The notes beneath the pieces were generated by a model, which was not told the DNA's origin, made no database searches, and worked only from the letters and a program-made list of their open reading frames with translations. Shown one piece after another: positions 52,849 to 61,448 of a stretch of DNA of 64,000 bases. The first letter of the stretch is position 1, and each line of letters starts with the position of its first letter. The DNA is from Synechocystis sp. LKSZ1 (GTDB taxonomy: Bacteria > Cyanobacteriota > Cyanobacteriia > Cyanobacteriales > Microcystaceae), in contig NZ_AP031572.1 in the NCBI RefSeq assembly GCF_040436315.1, forward strand, positions 1,364,001 to 1,428,000, given 5' to 3'. The position numbers and the translations under genes are program-made.

Positions 52849-53418
52849 CTAACTAAGGCTCAGCCAACTAAATAGCTCCCCAACGGGGAGTTCGAGCATT
52901 GATAAGGACTCCAAAACCGGTAAACGATCGCCTTCAGACTTCATTTCCGGGAACTGCTGGGGTTTAAACACCAACACCGACTCATCCTCCGGATCTACTA
53001 GCCACGCCAACTGAGTACCAGCCTCCAGGCAAGCCATAATTTTCTTGATCACCTTATTGGCCGACTGCTCTGGCGATAAAATTTCAATCATCCAATCCGG
53101 ATAGGTATCAATGCGATTGGCAATGCGACCCGTTGCCGTCTTAGGAATACGTTCCCAAGTAAAAACACTGATGTCCGGCACATAAGAGCGACCATTGATA
53201 TTGCACCGGAGTTCTGTAAAAGCATGGGCTAACTTTTGCGGTAACGCAACCTGATTAATGGTTGTGCCTAAACGGATTTGTAAAGTGCTATGTTCACCTT
53301 GGGGCATGGGTTTTTGCTCAATTTTGCCGTCAATGTATTCACTGTAGGGTTTCGTTTCCGGCAGGGCCAAAAAGTCCTCTAAGGTTGATGGGGGTTTGAC
53401 TGGGGAGGTAGTGATCAT
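52849..53418 (-). CDS. Uma2 family nuclease-like protein
   Basis: The 189-residue protein opens with TLEDFLALPETKPYSEYIDGKIEQKPMPQGEHSTLQ, the commonest Uma2 N-terminus, has VPDISVFTWERI, and the core PDWMIEILSPEQSANKVIKKIMACLEAGTQLAWLVDP. The PD...E...K arrangement of a PD-(D/E)XK nuclease is complete. First of three adjacent Uma2 genes on the minus strand. Function unsettled. Confidence 0.92.
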   Translation of the reverse strand: MITTSPVKPPSTLEDFLALPETKPYSEYIDGKIEQKPMPQGEHSTLQIRLGTTINQVALPQKLAHAFTELRCNINGRSYVPDISVFTWERIPKTATGRIANRIDTYPDWMIEILSPEQSANKVIKKIMACLEAGTQLAWLVDPEDESVLVFKPQQFPEMKSEGDRLPVLESLSMLELPVGELFSWLSLS

Positions 53419-53443
53419 AATGTTAAATTCCTCACAAATGATT

Positions 53444-54208
53444 CTAATCCGGGTCTATACCCAAGGCTTGTAACTTGGCCGCTAGGCGATCGGCTCTCAA
53501 TTTTTCCTGCTCTGCTCGTTGAGCTTCCTGCTCTGCCCTAGATTTTTCCTGCTCTGCTCGTTGTGTCTGATATTCTGCCGTGGCGATCGCCTGATTGGCC
53601 CTGAGAATTTCATTCCTGGCCGCCTCGTCCGGGGTCGGAATCACACTTCCTTCCACAGAAAAATAACGCAATTGACCGTTATGAACACCTAGGAAAAAAC
53701 CGAGGGCTTCACTCCAGAACCAGCCCTGCTCATTGGGAATGAGGGGAACGTATTGGTTGTAATCTAACTTAAAGCCGGCAAATTCCAGGGTTTCCGGTGA
53801 AAAATAGAAATATTCAGGGGTATGGAACCGTTGGGCGTAGAGATCACGCTTAGTGGTGCGATCCACCTTGGCCGTGGAGTCGGAAAGTAACTCGATGATG
53901 AGATCGGGATAACGACCATCCTCCTCCCACACGACCCAGGAATTACGAGGTTCCCGCGTCGTATTTTTGACTAGAAAAAAATCAGGGCCCCGAAAGTCAC
54001 GGTGCTTGAGTTGCTGACGGCTAAAGTAAATGCTGAGATTAGCCCCAATGAAAAAGTCATCCCGCTCCCGCCAGGCCCATTCCAAGCTAGTTACCAACAG
54101 GAGAAGTTGCATATAGTGCAAGGAACTTTCCATTTCTGGCTCATCGCTCAACAATTTACGGGCATCGGGCATCTGCAATTCTAGTTCCTGGGCTGTGATT
54201 GCTGCCAT
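53444..54208 (-). CDS. Uma2 family nuclease-like protein with heptad-like charged tail
   Basis: Residues 1 to about 200 form a Uma2 domain (GPDFFLVKNTTREPRN; RYPDLIIELLSDSTAKVDRTTKRDLYAQRFHTPEYFYF). The last 50 residues are a Glu/Arg/Gln/Lys repeat (RAEQEKS, RAEQEAQ, RAEQEKL units of seven) ending KLQALGIDPD, predicted as one long helix or coiled coil. This tail is seen on many cyanobacterial Uma2 proteins. It lies 25 bases upstream of the preceding Uma2 gene and may share its transcript. Confidence 0.9.
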   Translation of the reverse strand: MAAITAQELELQMPDARKLLSDEPEMESSLHYMQLLLLVTSLEWAWRERDDFFIGANLSIYFSRQQLKHRDFRGPDFFLVKNTTREPRNSWVVWEEDGRYPDLIIELLSDSTAKVDRTTKRDLYAQRFHTPEYFYFSPETLEFAGFKLDYNQYVPLIPNEQGWFWSEALGFFLGVHNGQLRYFSVEGSVIPTPDEAARNEILRANQAIATAEYQTQRAEQEKSRAEQEAQRAEQEKLRADRLAAKLQALGIDPD

Positions 54209-54248
54209 AGCTCCATCCTCCTGATGCTTTGGGTGATTAACGAGTCTC

Positions 54249-54950
54249 CTACTCTACAGGGTCTATTCCCAGAGCTTTGAGTTGCGTGGCTAGACGTTCC
54301 GCCCGGGCTTTTTCCTGATTCGCTCGAGCTTTTTCCTTCTCAGCCCGGGTCTTTTCCTGTTCAGAGCGTTGTCTCTCTTGAGTAAGTTCCTTTCTGAGGT
54401 CTAGTGGTGATAAAAACAGATTATTTTGACCATCATAGATATTCAAGGTTGAGGGCGTTAGTTCAAACCGAATCCCCAAGCGAGGGCTGACCCAGCTTTC
54501 TATGTTTTCTATGGGGGCTAATTCTCCATCAACTCTGATCAAACCCGTTAGTTCATTATTATCTGGATCATAAATATAATATTCTTCTACACCGTAGTGA
54601 TTATAAAACAGTAGCTTACGGCTCATTTCCTTAGTCGTATTCCCTGGCGACAATATTTCAAATACCACCTGCGGAGCTACGTTTTCTTCCTGCCATTGTC
54701 GGTATGATCCTCTGTCTCCCTTCGGACGACTAAACGCGACGAGAACATCTGGCGCAACTCGAATATCGGGACGACCTTCCACCGGATACCACAACAGATC
54801 CCCCGCTACAAAAACAGTCTCATTATCTGCAAATAGGGCATCTAGATTTTCTTTAATTAAAACAATCCAGCGAAATTGCTTAGTATTATCTGCCATGGGT
54901 TGACCATCGCTATCCGGATAGATAATCGTTTTATCTAGTGCTACTGTCAT
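54249..54950 (-). CDS. Uma2 family nuclease-like protein with heptad-like charged tail
   Basis: This 233-residue protein has the Uma2 core (PDIRVAPDVLVAFSRPKGDRGSY; PQVVFEILSPGNTTKEMSRKLLFYNHYGVEEYYIYDP) and a C-terminal run of seven-residue charged units (RSEQEKT, RAEKEKA, RANQEKA) ending QLKALGIDPVE. The tail closely matches that of the neighbour at 53444-54208, although the nuclease domains differ, so the tails may be exchanged or converted between copies. The start is ATG at 54950. Confidence 0.9.
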   Translation of the reverse strand: MTVALDKTIIYPDSDGQPMADNTKQFRWIVLIKENLDALFADNETVFVAGDLLWYPVEGRPDIRVAPDVLVAFSRPKGDRGSYRQWQEENVAPQVVFEILSPGNTTKEMSRKLLFYNHYGVEEYYIYDPDNNELTGLIRVDGELAPIENIESWVSPRLGIRFELTPSTLNIYDGQNNLFLSPLDLRKELTQERQRSEQEKTRAEKEKARANQEKARAERLATQLKALGIDPVE

Positions 54951-55051
54951 ACCCCTGAGCCTCGACTTTGCATAGTGCTCCTAATCAGTGTAACCAAATA
55001 TTTCTGTTATCGGCGCTATTCTTTTTTCCCTGTCCGACCACTCCTCAACCC

Positions 55052-55450
55052 TTAGCAACGACTGGATTTTCGGCTCATACGATAGCTAAATTCGCTGACA
55101 GAGGGATTGGGCTTATTGGGGTCGATGGTGTGGGTGGAGCGTTGCCAATGCTGTTCTTGGGCCGGGGTACTAGTGATGGTTCCATCCTCAGCCTTCGTTA
55201 ACAGTAACCAAATCTTGCCATCAACGGCGCAAAAAAATTCTTCTAGCCAGGCGCTACGGATAAGTTGAACAGAACTTTGCTGGGCCAGAAAATTGGCGTT
55301 TTTGCGGCTGAGCTGGAATTGCTCTTGGATTTCCTGAACTCCTTCACAGTAGAGGTAATGCTTAGTAGACCCATTGCGCCAAAGCCGGCGAGAACAACGG
55401 GGACAGTAGAATTTGTGGACTTGATGGTATCGACTGCGTTTACCTGGCAT
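55052..55450 (-). CDS. Conserved hypothetical zinc-ribbon protein
   Basis: The 132-residue basic protein has one Cys pair at the start (YCPRCSRRLW) and a later Cys in the same fold (HYLYCEG), giving an incomplete zinc-ribbon-like motif over the first 40 residues. The remainder has no known motif. Such short proteins are found in cyanobacteria without assigned function. It is the last minus-strand gene before the divergent wzc/wza pair. Confidence 0.6.
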   Translation of the reverse strand: MPGKRSRYHQVHKFYCPRCSRRLWRNGSTKHYLYCEGVQEIQEQFQLSRKNANFLAQQSSVQLIRSAWLEEFFCAVDGKIWLLLTKAEDGTITSTPAQEQHWQRSTHTIDPNKPNPSVSEFSYRMSRKSSRC

Positions 55451-55981
55451 GAATTTAAGATGGGGGGAGAATTGAAATAAGAACTAACCACTAGTTGTCA
55501 AACAGGTTCTCATGTTCTAACAAAAACTAGGGACTAGGATTCTCGGCCCTAAAACCTTGGAGTGCACTCAATGGTGTCTTCTCTTCTGGTTTGCGGCAAT
55601 CTTTAGGATAAATGCCGGTAGTCGTTGGTATTGATTTTCTAGATTGCATCCGAGAATAACCGAGGTTGCCCTAAAAAGACAAGGGCCCATTTCTTAATCT
55701 TGTTAGCCTATGGATAATCACTGAGACAAAAGGTACTACTTTGCGATTCATATCCCAAAAACCCCGTACATTACTTGATTTTTCTCCTTCTTAAGATTGG
55801 CCTTACAAAAATTGCTTATATGAGACTATATCTTTACAGTTTTATCTGCAAGTACCTAGAATGGCAAGAAGTATATTTGATCAACCCAAAGAGAAGCTTC
55901 TAGGGTCAGAGCGGACGGAACAGACGGCCGACAACTTGTAAATGTTTATGATATATTGGGTGCAAAAATTCCAGCACCCGC
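55451..55981. promoter_or_regulatory. 531-base divergent intergenic region upstream of wzc
   Basis: No reading frame with family resemblance is seen. The region should carry the wzc-wza promoter and the promoter of the zinc-ribbon gene. AT-rich stretches occur near 55800-55850 and 55940-55957, but no consensus promoter can be claimed. Its last 24 bases form the hairpin at 55958-55979. Confidence 0.45.
55958..55979 (+). promoter_or_regulatory. Hairpin directly before the wzc start codon
   Basis: GGGTGC (55958-55963) and GCACCC (55974-55979) form a perfect 6-bp GC-rich stem around a 10-base loop (AAAAATTCCA), ending two bases before the ATG at 55982. There is no purine-rich ribosome-binding site in the usual place. 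The stem would cover the ribosome landing area, so translation of wzc may depend on opening it. This is an inference from position. Confidence 0.4.
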
Positions 55982-58246
55982 ATGAATCCTGAACATTTTG
56001 TCCGAACTAGTGCTAGTAACGAATCCCTCAAGGGGAGCACTAGCGCCTATGCTCTCCCTGGTATGGCAGACACGCCGGAGGAAGAAGGAATAGCCTTGAG
56101 GCATTGGCTGGGGATCCTCTCCCGGCGCTGGTTGGTGTTGTTAGTGGTGGCGGCCGCTGTTAGTGGCTTTCAACTATTCCACTTGCTCAATCGCCCCCCG
56201 CTTTACCGTGCTGATTTTGAGCTGTTAGTACAGCCTCCGGAAAAAGACCCTGCCAGTTCTCTAGAAGGACTTGGTGGGGCCTTGGTAAATCCTATTAGTA
56301 CTAGTGAGGAATATTACGATACCCAAGTTACCATTCTCAAAAGTAATAAATTACTCAAGCCGGTTCTAGAAGCCATCTATCAGAAATATCCTGAATTAAA
56401 TACCCAAAATTTTAGTTATAGCCAGTTTTTAGAAGCATTATCCATTACCCGATCCAATAAAGGTCAAGTTTTAGAAATTGGCTTTACTGCTTCAGATCCT
56501 CAGATGGTGAAGTATGTCTTGGATCAGTTATCCCAAGCCTATTTAGATTATACCCAAAACGAGAAGTTGCTTAGTGCTAAACAGCGATTGGGCTTTGTGG
56601 ATCAGCAGATTCCTCTGCAAGAAGCCAAGGTAGTTAATTTGCAAAATGAATTATTAAATCTCCAACGAAAATATAATTTTTATAGCCCTGAAAAGCAAGG
56701 AGAATTTTATAATGAAGCCTTAAATTCAACGCTACAAAAGCGACTTGAAACAAAAGTTCAAATTGAGCAACTGCAAAAAACAATTGCTACTCTCCGTCAG
56801 CAATTACCGGTGGCAGAAAATCAAGCGATGGCGTTAGAAAATCTATCCCAATCCCCCGAATATATGAAGCTGGTGGCTCGTTTGAATGAAATTAATCTGG
56901 AATTGGCCAAGCAATCGACTCGTTTAACCGACGAGAATATCGTGATTCAGCAACTGAAGGAAGAACGGGCCAAAATCTTGCCTCTGATTAACCAACAGGC
57001 CGCTTCTCTGACTAATCAGGTGAAGGGCCAAAACCCCCTGGGGACTGCTCCCAATAGCCTCCGCACCACGACTCTGGCTAAGTTACAAGAAGCTAATTTA
57101 CAGCTCAAAACCCTGGAAATTCAACAACAGGCCTTGGCGGAAAGTGAGAAAACGGCCCGGCAGGACTTGCAGAACTTTAACTCTGTGGTGGGCCGCTACT
57201 TCAATATCCAACGGGAGCTCCAGCTAGCCACAGAAAGCCTCAACCGTTTGCTAGCGGCCGCCCAAGATTTAGAAATTGAAAGTTCTAAACGCTTTAATCC
57301 TTGGCGTTTGGTTTCCGAGCCTGTAGCACCAACGGTTCCGCTCCGAAATTTGCCTCGAGATCTGGCCCTGGCCCTGCTGATGGGACTGATTGCAGGTATC
57401 GGGGCCGCCCTCTTAGTCGAAAACCTAGACCGAACCTATCATGACCCCGAAAGAATGGCCCAGGAAATGCGTCTCTCGATCTTGGGACGGATTCCCTTCG
57501 AGGCAACCTTGGCGGCGGTGGTTCAAAATCAAAAGGGAGACATCAGCCGGGGTTTTTTAGAAGCTTTTGCTATTCTTTTCTCCAATCTTTTCTTCCTGCG
57601 CCAGAAGCAGACCTGCCATTCCTTTGTGATTTCTTCGGCCACTTCGGGGGATGGAAAATCCACCACGGCTTTCTTCTTGGCCCAGGCAGCAGCCAAACTG
57701 GGCCAGCGGGTACTGTTAATCGATGGCGATCGTTACTTTCCCCAGGGAAAAAATTGGCAGGCCCTGGCGAATGCCCTTAAAGCCAAGGATTTACCAGACA
57801 AGATCCAGGACATTTCTGCTTTGCCTGAATCCGAAAACGACGAGTTTACCTGGCTGATGCATAATCTGGCTTATTTTAAAACGAAGGATAATGCCATGGA
57901 GCCGGAGCAACTCATGGCTTCCGATAGTTTACTCACGCGTCTCCAGGCCTGGCAGAGTCAGTTTGATATCATTTTGATCGATGCGCCACCAATTCTGGGA
58001 CTGAGCGATGCGAAATTGATTGCTCGACATACGGACGGTATTTTGTTGGTGGCTCGGCTCGATAAAACTACTAAGGATGATATTCGCATGGCCCTGCAGG
58101 AGTTGGATTTTGCGGATTTGACGGTATTGGGCTTTGTGGCCAATGGCATCAAGCGTTATTCCGGTTATTACTATTACCACTACTACAACCGTTACTACAG
58201 TGCGCCGCGCTTGGAGTCTCAAACGACGCCGCTGTTGTCGCGGTGA
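55982..58246 (+). CDS. wzc: Polysaccharide co-polymerase/tyrosine autokinase (Wzc family)
   Basis: The 754-residue protein has a Wzz domain with two membrane helices (about 50-70 and 465-480) enclosing a long periplasmic coiled coil (about 195-430). The cytoplasmic BY-kinase has Walker A in SSATSGDGKSTT (near 553-559), Walker A' in LLIDGDRY, Walker B in IILIDAPPI (near 663), and a C-terminal Tyr cluster (about 722-741; SGYYYYHYYNRYYS). It controls chain length and export together with the Wza-like protein encoded 54 bases downstream. Confidence 0.95.
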   Translation: MNPEHFVRTSASNESLKGSTSAYALPGMADTPEEEGIALRHWLGILSRRWLVLLVVAAAVSGFQLFHLLNRPPLYRADFELLVQPPEKDPASSLEGLGGALVNPISTSEEYYDTQVTILKSNKLLKPVLEAIYQKYPELNTQNFSYSQFLEALSITRSNKGQVLEIGFTASDPQMVKYVLDQLSQAYLDYTQNEKLLSAKQRLGFVDQQIPLQEAKVVNLQNELLNLQRKYNFYSPEKQGEFYNEALNSTLQKRLETKVQIEQLQKTIATLRQQLPVAENQAMALENLSQSPEYMKLVARLNEINLELAKQSTRLTDENIVIQQLKEERAKILPLINQQAASLTNQVKGQNPLGTAPNSLRTTTLAKLQEANLQLKTLEIQQQALAESEKTARQDLQNFNSVVGRYFNIQRELQLATESLNRLLAAAQDLEIESSKRFNPWRLVSEPVAPTVPLRNLPRDLALALLMGLIAGIGAALLVENLDRTYHDPERMAQEMRLSILGRIPFEATLAAVVQNQKGDISRGFLEAFAILFSNLFFLRQKQTCHSFVISSATSGDGKSTTAFFLAQAAAKLGQRVLLIDGDRYFPQGKNWQALANALKAKDLPDKIQDISALPESENDEFTWLMHNLAYFKTKDNAMEPEQLMASDSLLTRLQAWQSQFDIILIDAPPILGLSDAKLIARHTDGILLVARLDKTTKDDIRMALQELDFADLTVLGFVANGIKRYSGYYYYHYYNRYYSAPRLESQTTPLLSR

Positions 58247-58300
58247 CCTAGGAAAGGATGGGTTTCTTCCCGGTCTACCTAACTAATCTTTTTTCGTGCT

Positions 58301-59809
58301 ATGGTCACCTCTCCAATTATGAATTCTCTACAGCGTTTTTCCTTACCTCTGCTGGGACTCGGGCTGAGTAGTAGCTTGGGTTTTCTCAGCTTAATGGCAA
58401 TGCCAAGCATGGCTCAAGATTCCATTTCAACGTCTCCTGTATCCCCTACTGGAACAGCTCAGGCCCTGCCGCCAGAATCAGAATATATTCTGGGGCCTGG
58501 GGATCGTCTGAGTCTTAGCATCTATCAAGTCGCAGACGTGAATGGAGAATTTCAGGTATTGGTTGACGGCTCCCTGGGATTACCGCTGATTGGGGCCCTA
58601 AAGGTAGAAGGGATGACTCTGCCACAGTTGACGGCTCTCCTGCGACAACGTTACCAAAAATATATTAAGCGACCCGAAATTACCCTGGTGCTCCGCCAGC
58701 CCCGCCCCCTTAATATCACCGTTGCTGGTGAAGTCAATGCACCAGGGGCCTACAAACTGCCCTTAGAACAGGGGCAAAAGTTTCCGACTGTCACCGACTT
58801 GATTCAACAGGCTAAGGGCCTGACACCGGTGGCAGATATTAGTCAAGTCGAGCTTCGACGCAATACCGGTAATGGTGAATCTCGCTTTCGGGTCAACCTA
58901 CTGGCCCTACTCCAAGCTGGGGATGCCCGTCAAAATGTTACTCTACGGGACGGGGATGTTCTGGTTATTCCCAGCAAAGCCAATAATGACCCCCAAGTGG
59001 TTCGTCAATTAGTAGACGCCAACTTTGGCATTCGCTTTGATTCCGAAATTAATGTGGCCATCGTCGGACAGGTCTTTCGACCGGGGGCTTATAAACTGGC
59101 CCCAACGACCCGTGCCTCTAATCTGTCCGAAGTAGGAGGCGGGGCCACAGGCTCGGCCAGTGCGAACAATCAGGACTTGGGCACTCGCCAACCGGTTCGC
59201 CTTACCCAGGCCCTGCAAGAGGCGGGCGGGGTAAAACCCGATGCGGATATTCGAGATATCCAGATCCGTCGTCAAAATCGCAATGGCCAGGAGCAATTGA
59301 TTACGATTAATCTCTGGGACTTGTTGGAGCAGGGCAACCTGGAAAAAGATGTCATTCTCCAGAGTGGGGATACCATCTCCGTTCCCCAGGCCAAGGAATT
59401 AACGACTGCCCAATTTGATGCTATGGCCACGGCTAATTTTTCCCCTAAAACCATTCGAGTCAACGTGATTGGAGAAGTTAAACGACCAGGCATTATAGAA
59501 TTACCGCCCAACAGCACCTTGAACCAAGGCCTTTTAGCCGGGGGCGGTTTTGACCCCCGTCGGGCCGACCAAAGCAATGTGAATTTGATTCGCTTGAACC
59601 CTGATGGTACGGTGACCAAGCTGGCCATCAAGCCTGATTTTGGCGAAAATATTAATCCCCAGAATAACCCTACCCTCCGCAATAATGATGTCATCTTAGT
59701 GAATACTAGTGCTTTGGCTTCTACGACTGATACTCTGGGGACGGTGTTTAGTCCCTTGGGCGCTATTTTTGGCGGCGGATTGTTTGGAATCTTGAATCTA
59801 TTTGATTAG
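58301..59809 (+). CDS. Polysaccharide export outer-membrane protein (Wza-like, SLBB domains)
   Basis: The 502-residue precursor has a long N-terminal signal (hydrophobic SLPLLGLGLSSSLGFLSLMA, likely cut after PSMA before QDS). A polysaccharide-export domain follows (EYILGPGDRLSLSIYQVADV; about 62-140), then several SLBB-type segments with VAGEVNAPGAYKLP, VGQVFRPGAYKLAP and IGEVKRPGIIELPP. There is no lipobox Cys at the cleavage site, unlike enterobacterial Wza. It follows wzc by 54 bases and should form the outer-membrane exit channel. Confidence 0.93.
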   Translation: MVTSPIMNSLQRFSLPLLGLGLSSSLGFLSLMAMPSMAQDSISTSPVSPTGTAQALPPESEYILGPGDRLSLSIYQVADVNGEFQVLVDGSLGLPLIGALKVEGMTLPQLTALLRQRYQKYIKRPEITLVLRQPRPLNITVAGEVNAPGAYKLPLEQGQKFPTVTDLIQQAKGLTPVADISQVELRRNTGNGESRFRVNLLALLQAGDARQNVTLRDGDVLVIPSKANNDPQVVRQLVDANFGIRFDSEINVAIVGQVFRPGAYKLAPTTRASNLSEVGGGATGSASANNQDLGTRQPVRLTQALQEAGGVKPDADIRDIQIRRQNRNGQEQLITINLWDLLEQGNLEKDVILQSGDTISVPQAKELTTAQFDAMATANFSPKTIRVNVIGEVKRPGIIELPPNSTLNQGLLAGGGFDPRRADQSNVNLIRLNPDGTVTKLAIKPDFGENINPQNNPTLRNNDVILVNTSALASTTDTLGTVFSPLGAIFGGGLFGILNLFD

Positions 59810-59822
59810 GGCCAGCGCTAGC

Positions 59823-60389
59823 TTATGTTTGAGATAAACGATGGAGGTTGGCCAGCATTGTTTTCGCGCGTTTTTGATTAGCCAGGGCCTGGCGCTGACT
59901 GGCTTTTTGTTTGGCCTGGGTGATAATTGCCTTTTTGGCCGAACGGTCTTGTTCATAATGCTCAAACAAGGCCTCAATCAGTACCTCACGGCTTAGATTT
60001 TCCTTGGCACAGAGTTTGCTTAACCGCTCTAGTAGCTTAGCTTCTAGACGGAGGGTGGTTTGCTTCGTGGTAAAGCCAGGAGGGGCATAGTCCGCCAATA
60101 GCACGGCCATGAGCTGTTCTCGATCAAAGTTCGTCTGGCTGGCGAGTTGAGTGATCTGCTCCTGCAACAGGTTTATCGGGGGATGACTCTCCGTTGTGTC
60201 GTTGCCTTTTTTGACCCGTTGTTTTTTGGGACGCTTGGAGTCAGCCGGTGTGGGTTGAATCGTTGCTTCCTCAGATGAAGGGCCTAGAGAAGCGGCTTTG
60301 GTGCGGCGTCGCTTGGGCAACACTGGGGGAGTGGCCGGCTCGGTTGCTGGGTCTGGGCTGGCCTCCGTCGGAATCAAACCAGAAGACAT
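59823..60389 (-). CDS. Ribbon-helix-helix DNA-binding protein with basic N-terminal extension
   Basis: Residues 1-70 are Pro/Lys/Arg-rich and probably disordered. Residues about 109-148 have the ribbon-helix-helix layout: a strand (KQTTLRLEA), a helix (LLERLSKLCAKEN), a turn and a second helix (SREVLIEALFEHYEQD). The C-terminus is a basic helix. It ends 13 bases from the wza stop, convergently. Three contiguous 8-bp TCTAGA repeats lie 57-80 bases upstream of its ATG, as expected for an autoregulated repressor or partition-type protein. Family-level function is inferred. Confidence 0.65.
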   Translation of the reverse strand: MSSGLIPTEASPDPATEPATPPVLPKRRRTKAASLGPSSEEATIQPTPADSKRPKKQRVKKGNDTTESHPPINLLQEQITQLASQTNFDREQLMAVLLADYAPPGFTTKQTTLRLEAKLLERLSKLCAKENLSREVLIEALFEHYEQDRSAKKAIITQAKQKASQRQALANQKRAKTMLANLHRLSQT

Positions 60390-60445
60390 GATAGTATTAA
60401 TTTGTTTTCTTTAGTAAAAGATTTCTTGATTTTAAAAAAATTGGT

Positions 60446-60469
60446 TTCTAGAATTCTAGATATCTAGAA
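60446..60469. promoter_or_regulatory. Three contiguous 8-bp TCTAGA-centred repeats (candidate operator)
   Basis: TTCTAGAA, TTCTAGAT and ATCTAGAA follow one another without gaps, so TCTAGA recurs at exactly 8-bp steps (60447, 60455, 60463). The 24-bp block is palindromic as a whole apart from the central unit. Ribbon-helix-helix repressors such as MetJ bind contiguous 8-bp palindromic boxes cooperatively. The block lies between the RHH gene and the recombinase gene, upstream of the former. The repeats are seen; binding is inferred. Confidence 0.55.
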
Positions 60470-60503
60470 ATAATGATAACAAAAACTCGATTATTCTCGA
60501 TAC

Positions 60504-61448
60504 TTAGATTAATTGAGATAAGATTTCTGTGACTTCTGCTTGGTGGTGATGGCGGTTGTCGTCGTAGATCATCAACGTATTAAGATTGCTGTGACGACTG
60601 AGCTTCTGCACCTTGCGGGTATCGCCCTGGGTGGCTTCGAGGGCGGCGGTAATGGCGCTGTGGCGAATACGGTGGGGACTCAAGGTCTTGCTCAGACCAG
60701 CAGTTTCAGCGGCACTGCGGACAATGGTATAGATAGCGTTCCCGCTCAAGCGATGGCCAAAGGTAGCTCGGTCTAGGGTACAAAATAAGGGCTTGCTTTT
60801 AGCCCGTCGGCCCATGGCCTGGAGCCATTGATCAATGAGTAGGATGGCTTTGTCGCTCAGGCGAACGGCCTCTTTGGTCAGTTTTCCCTTGCCCTTAATC
60901 CAGAGTTGGGCCGCCTCTGAGTCGTAATCTTCAATATTTAACGTACAAACTTCGGCCCGCCGCAGGGCGTTATCCCAGAGGAGGCGCAAAATGGCTAAAT
61001 CCCGTTTGCCTTTGAGGGATTCCCCATCAATGTGAGCTGTTATTTGTCGGAAGCTTTCGGGCTGAATGCCTGTGGTGTCCCGATAGGTATGGACTCGCAG
61101 GCCTTCTACCTCTTCTAGGGTATAGTCGCATTTTCCGACTCGGCGGGCATAGTTGACCAAGCTCTTGATCGCCGCGAGGCGGACATTGATCGTGGCAGGG
61201 GACAGGCCTTTTTCCACTAAGGTTGCCCGATACCTGAGCACCAGGCGCAGGGCCTCAAAGCGATTCAGTTGCAAAAATTGGCCCACGATTTCCGGGGTGG
61301 GGTCTTGCTGAGTTAGGGCCTGGAAAAAATCCCGCAGACTTTTGGCGTAGGTACGCCGGGTATTGGGAGAGCGTTTGTCCTGGAGAAGTTCTGCCAGCAG
61401 ATCGGGTTCTACCAGGGCAAAAGGGGTTAGGGGGAAATCGGTGGACAT
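60504..61448 (-). CDS. Tyrosine-type site-specific recombinase/integrase
   Basis: The 314-residue protein has an N-terminal SAM-like core-binding domain (about 15-105; NTRRTYAKSLRDFFQAL) and a catalytic domain with Arg I in LLWDNALRRAEVC, the HxxR box HRIRHSAITAALE, the later His in KLSRHSNLNTL and the nucleophilic Tyr in MIYDDN. All active residues are present. It resembles XerC/XerD-type and plasmid/element integrases. No attachment site repeat is obvious nearby. It precedes the RHH gene on the same strand, separated by the palindromic block. Confidence 0.88.
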   Translation of the reverse strand: MSTDFPLTPFALVEPDLLAELLQDKRSPNTRRTYAKSLRDFFQALTQQDPTPEIVGQFLQLNRFEALRLVLRYRATLVEKGLSPATINVRLAAIKSLVNYARRVGKCDYTLEEVEGLRVHTYRDTTGIQPESFRQITAHIDGESLKGKRDLAILRLLWDNALRRAEVCTLNIEDYDSEAAQLWIKGKGKLTKEAVRLSDKAILLIDQWLQAMGRRAKSKPLFCTLDRATFGHRLSGNAIYTIVRSAAETAGLSKTLSPHRIRHSAITAALEATQGDTRKVQKLSRHSNLNTLMIYDDNRHHHQAEVTEILSQLI

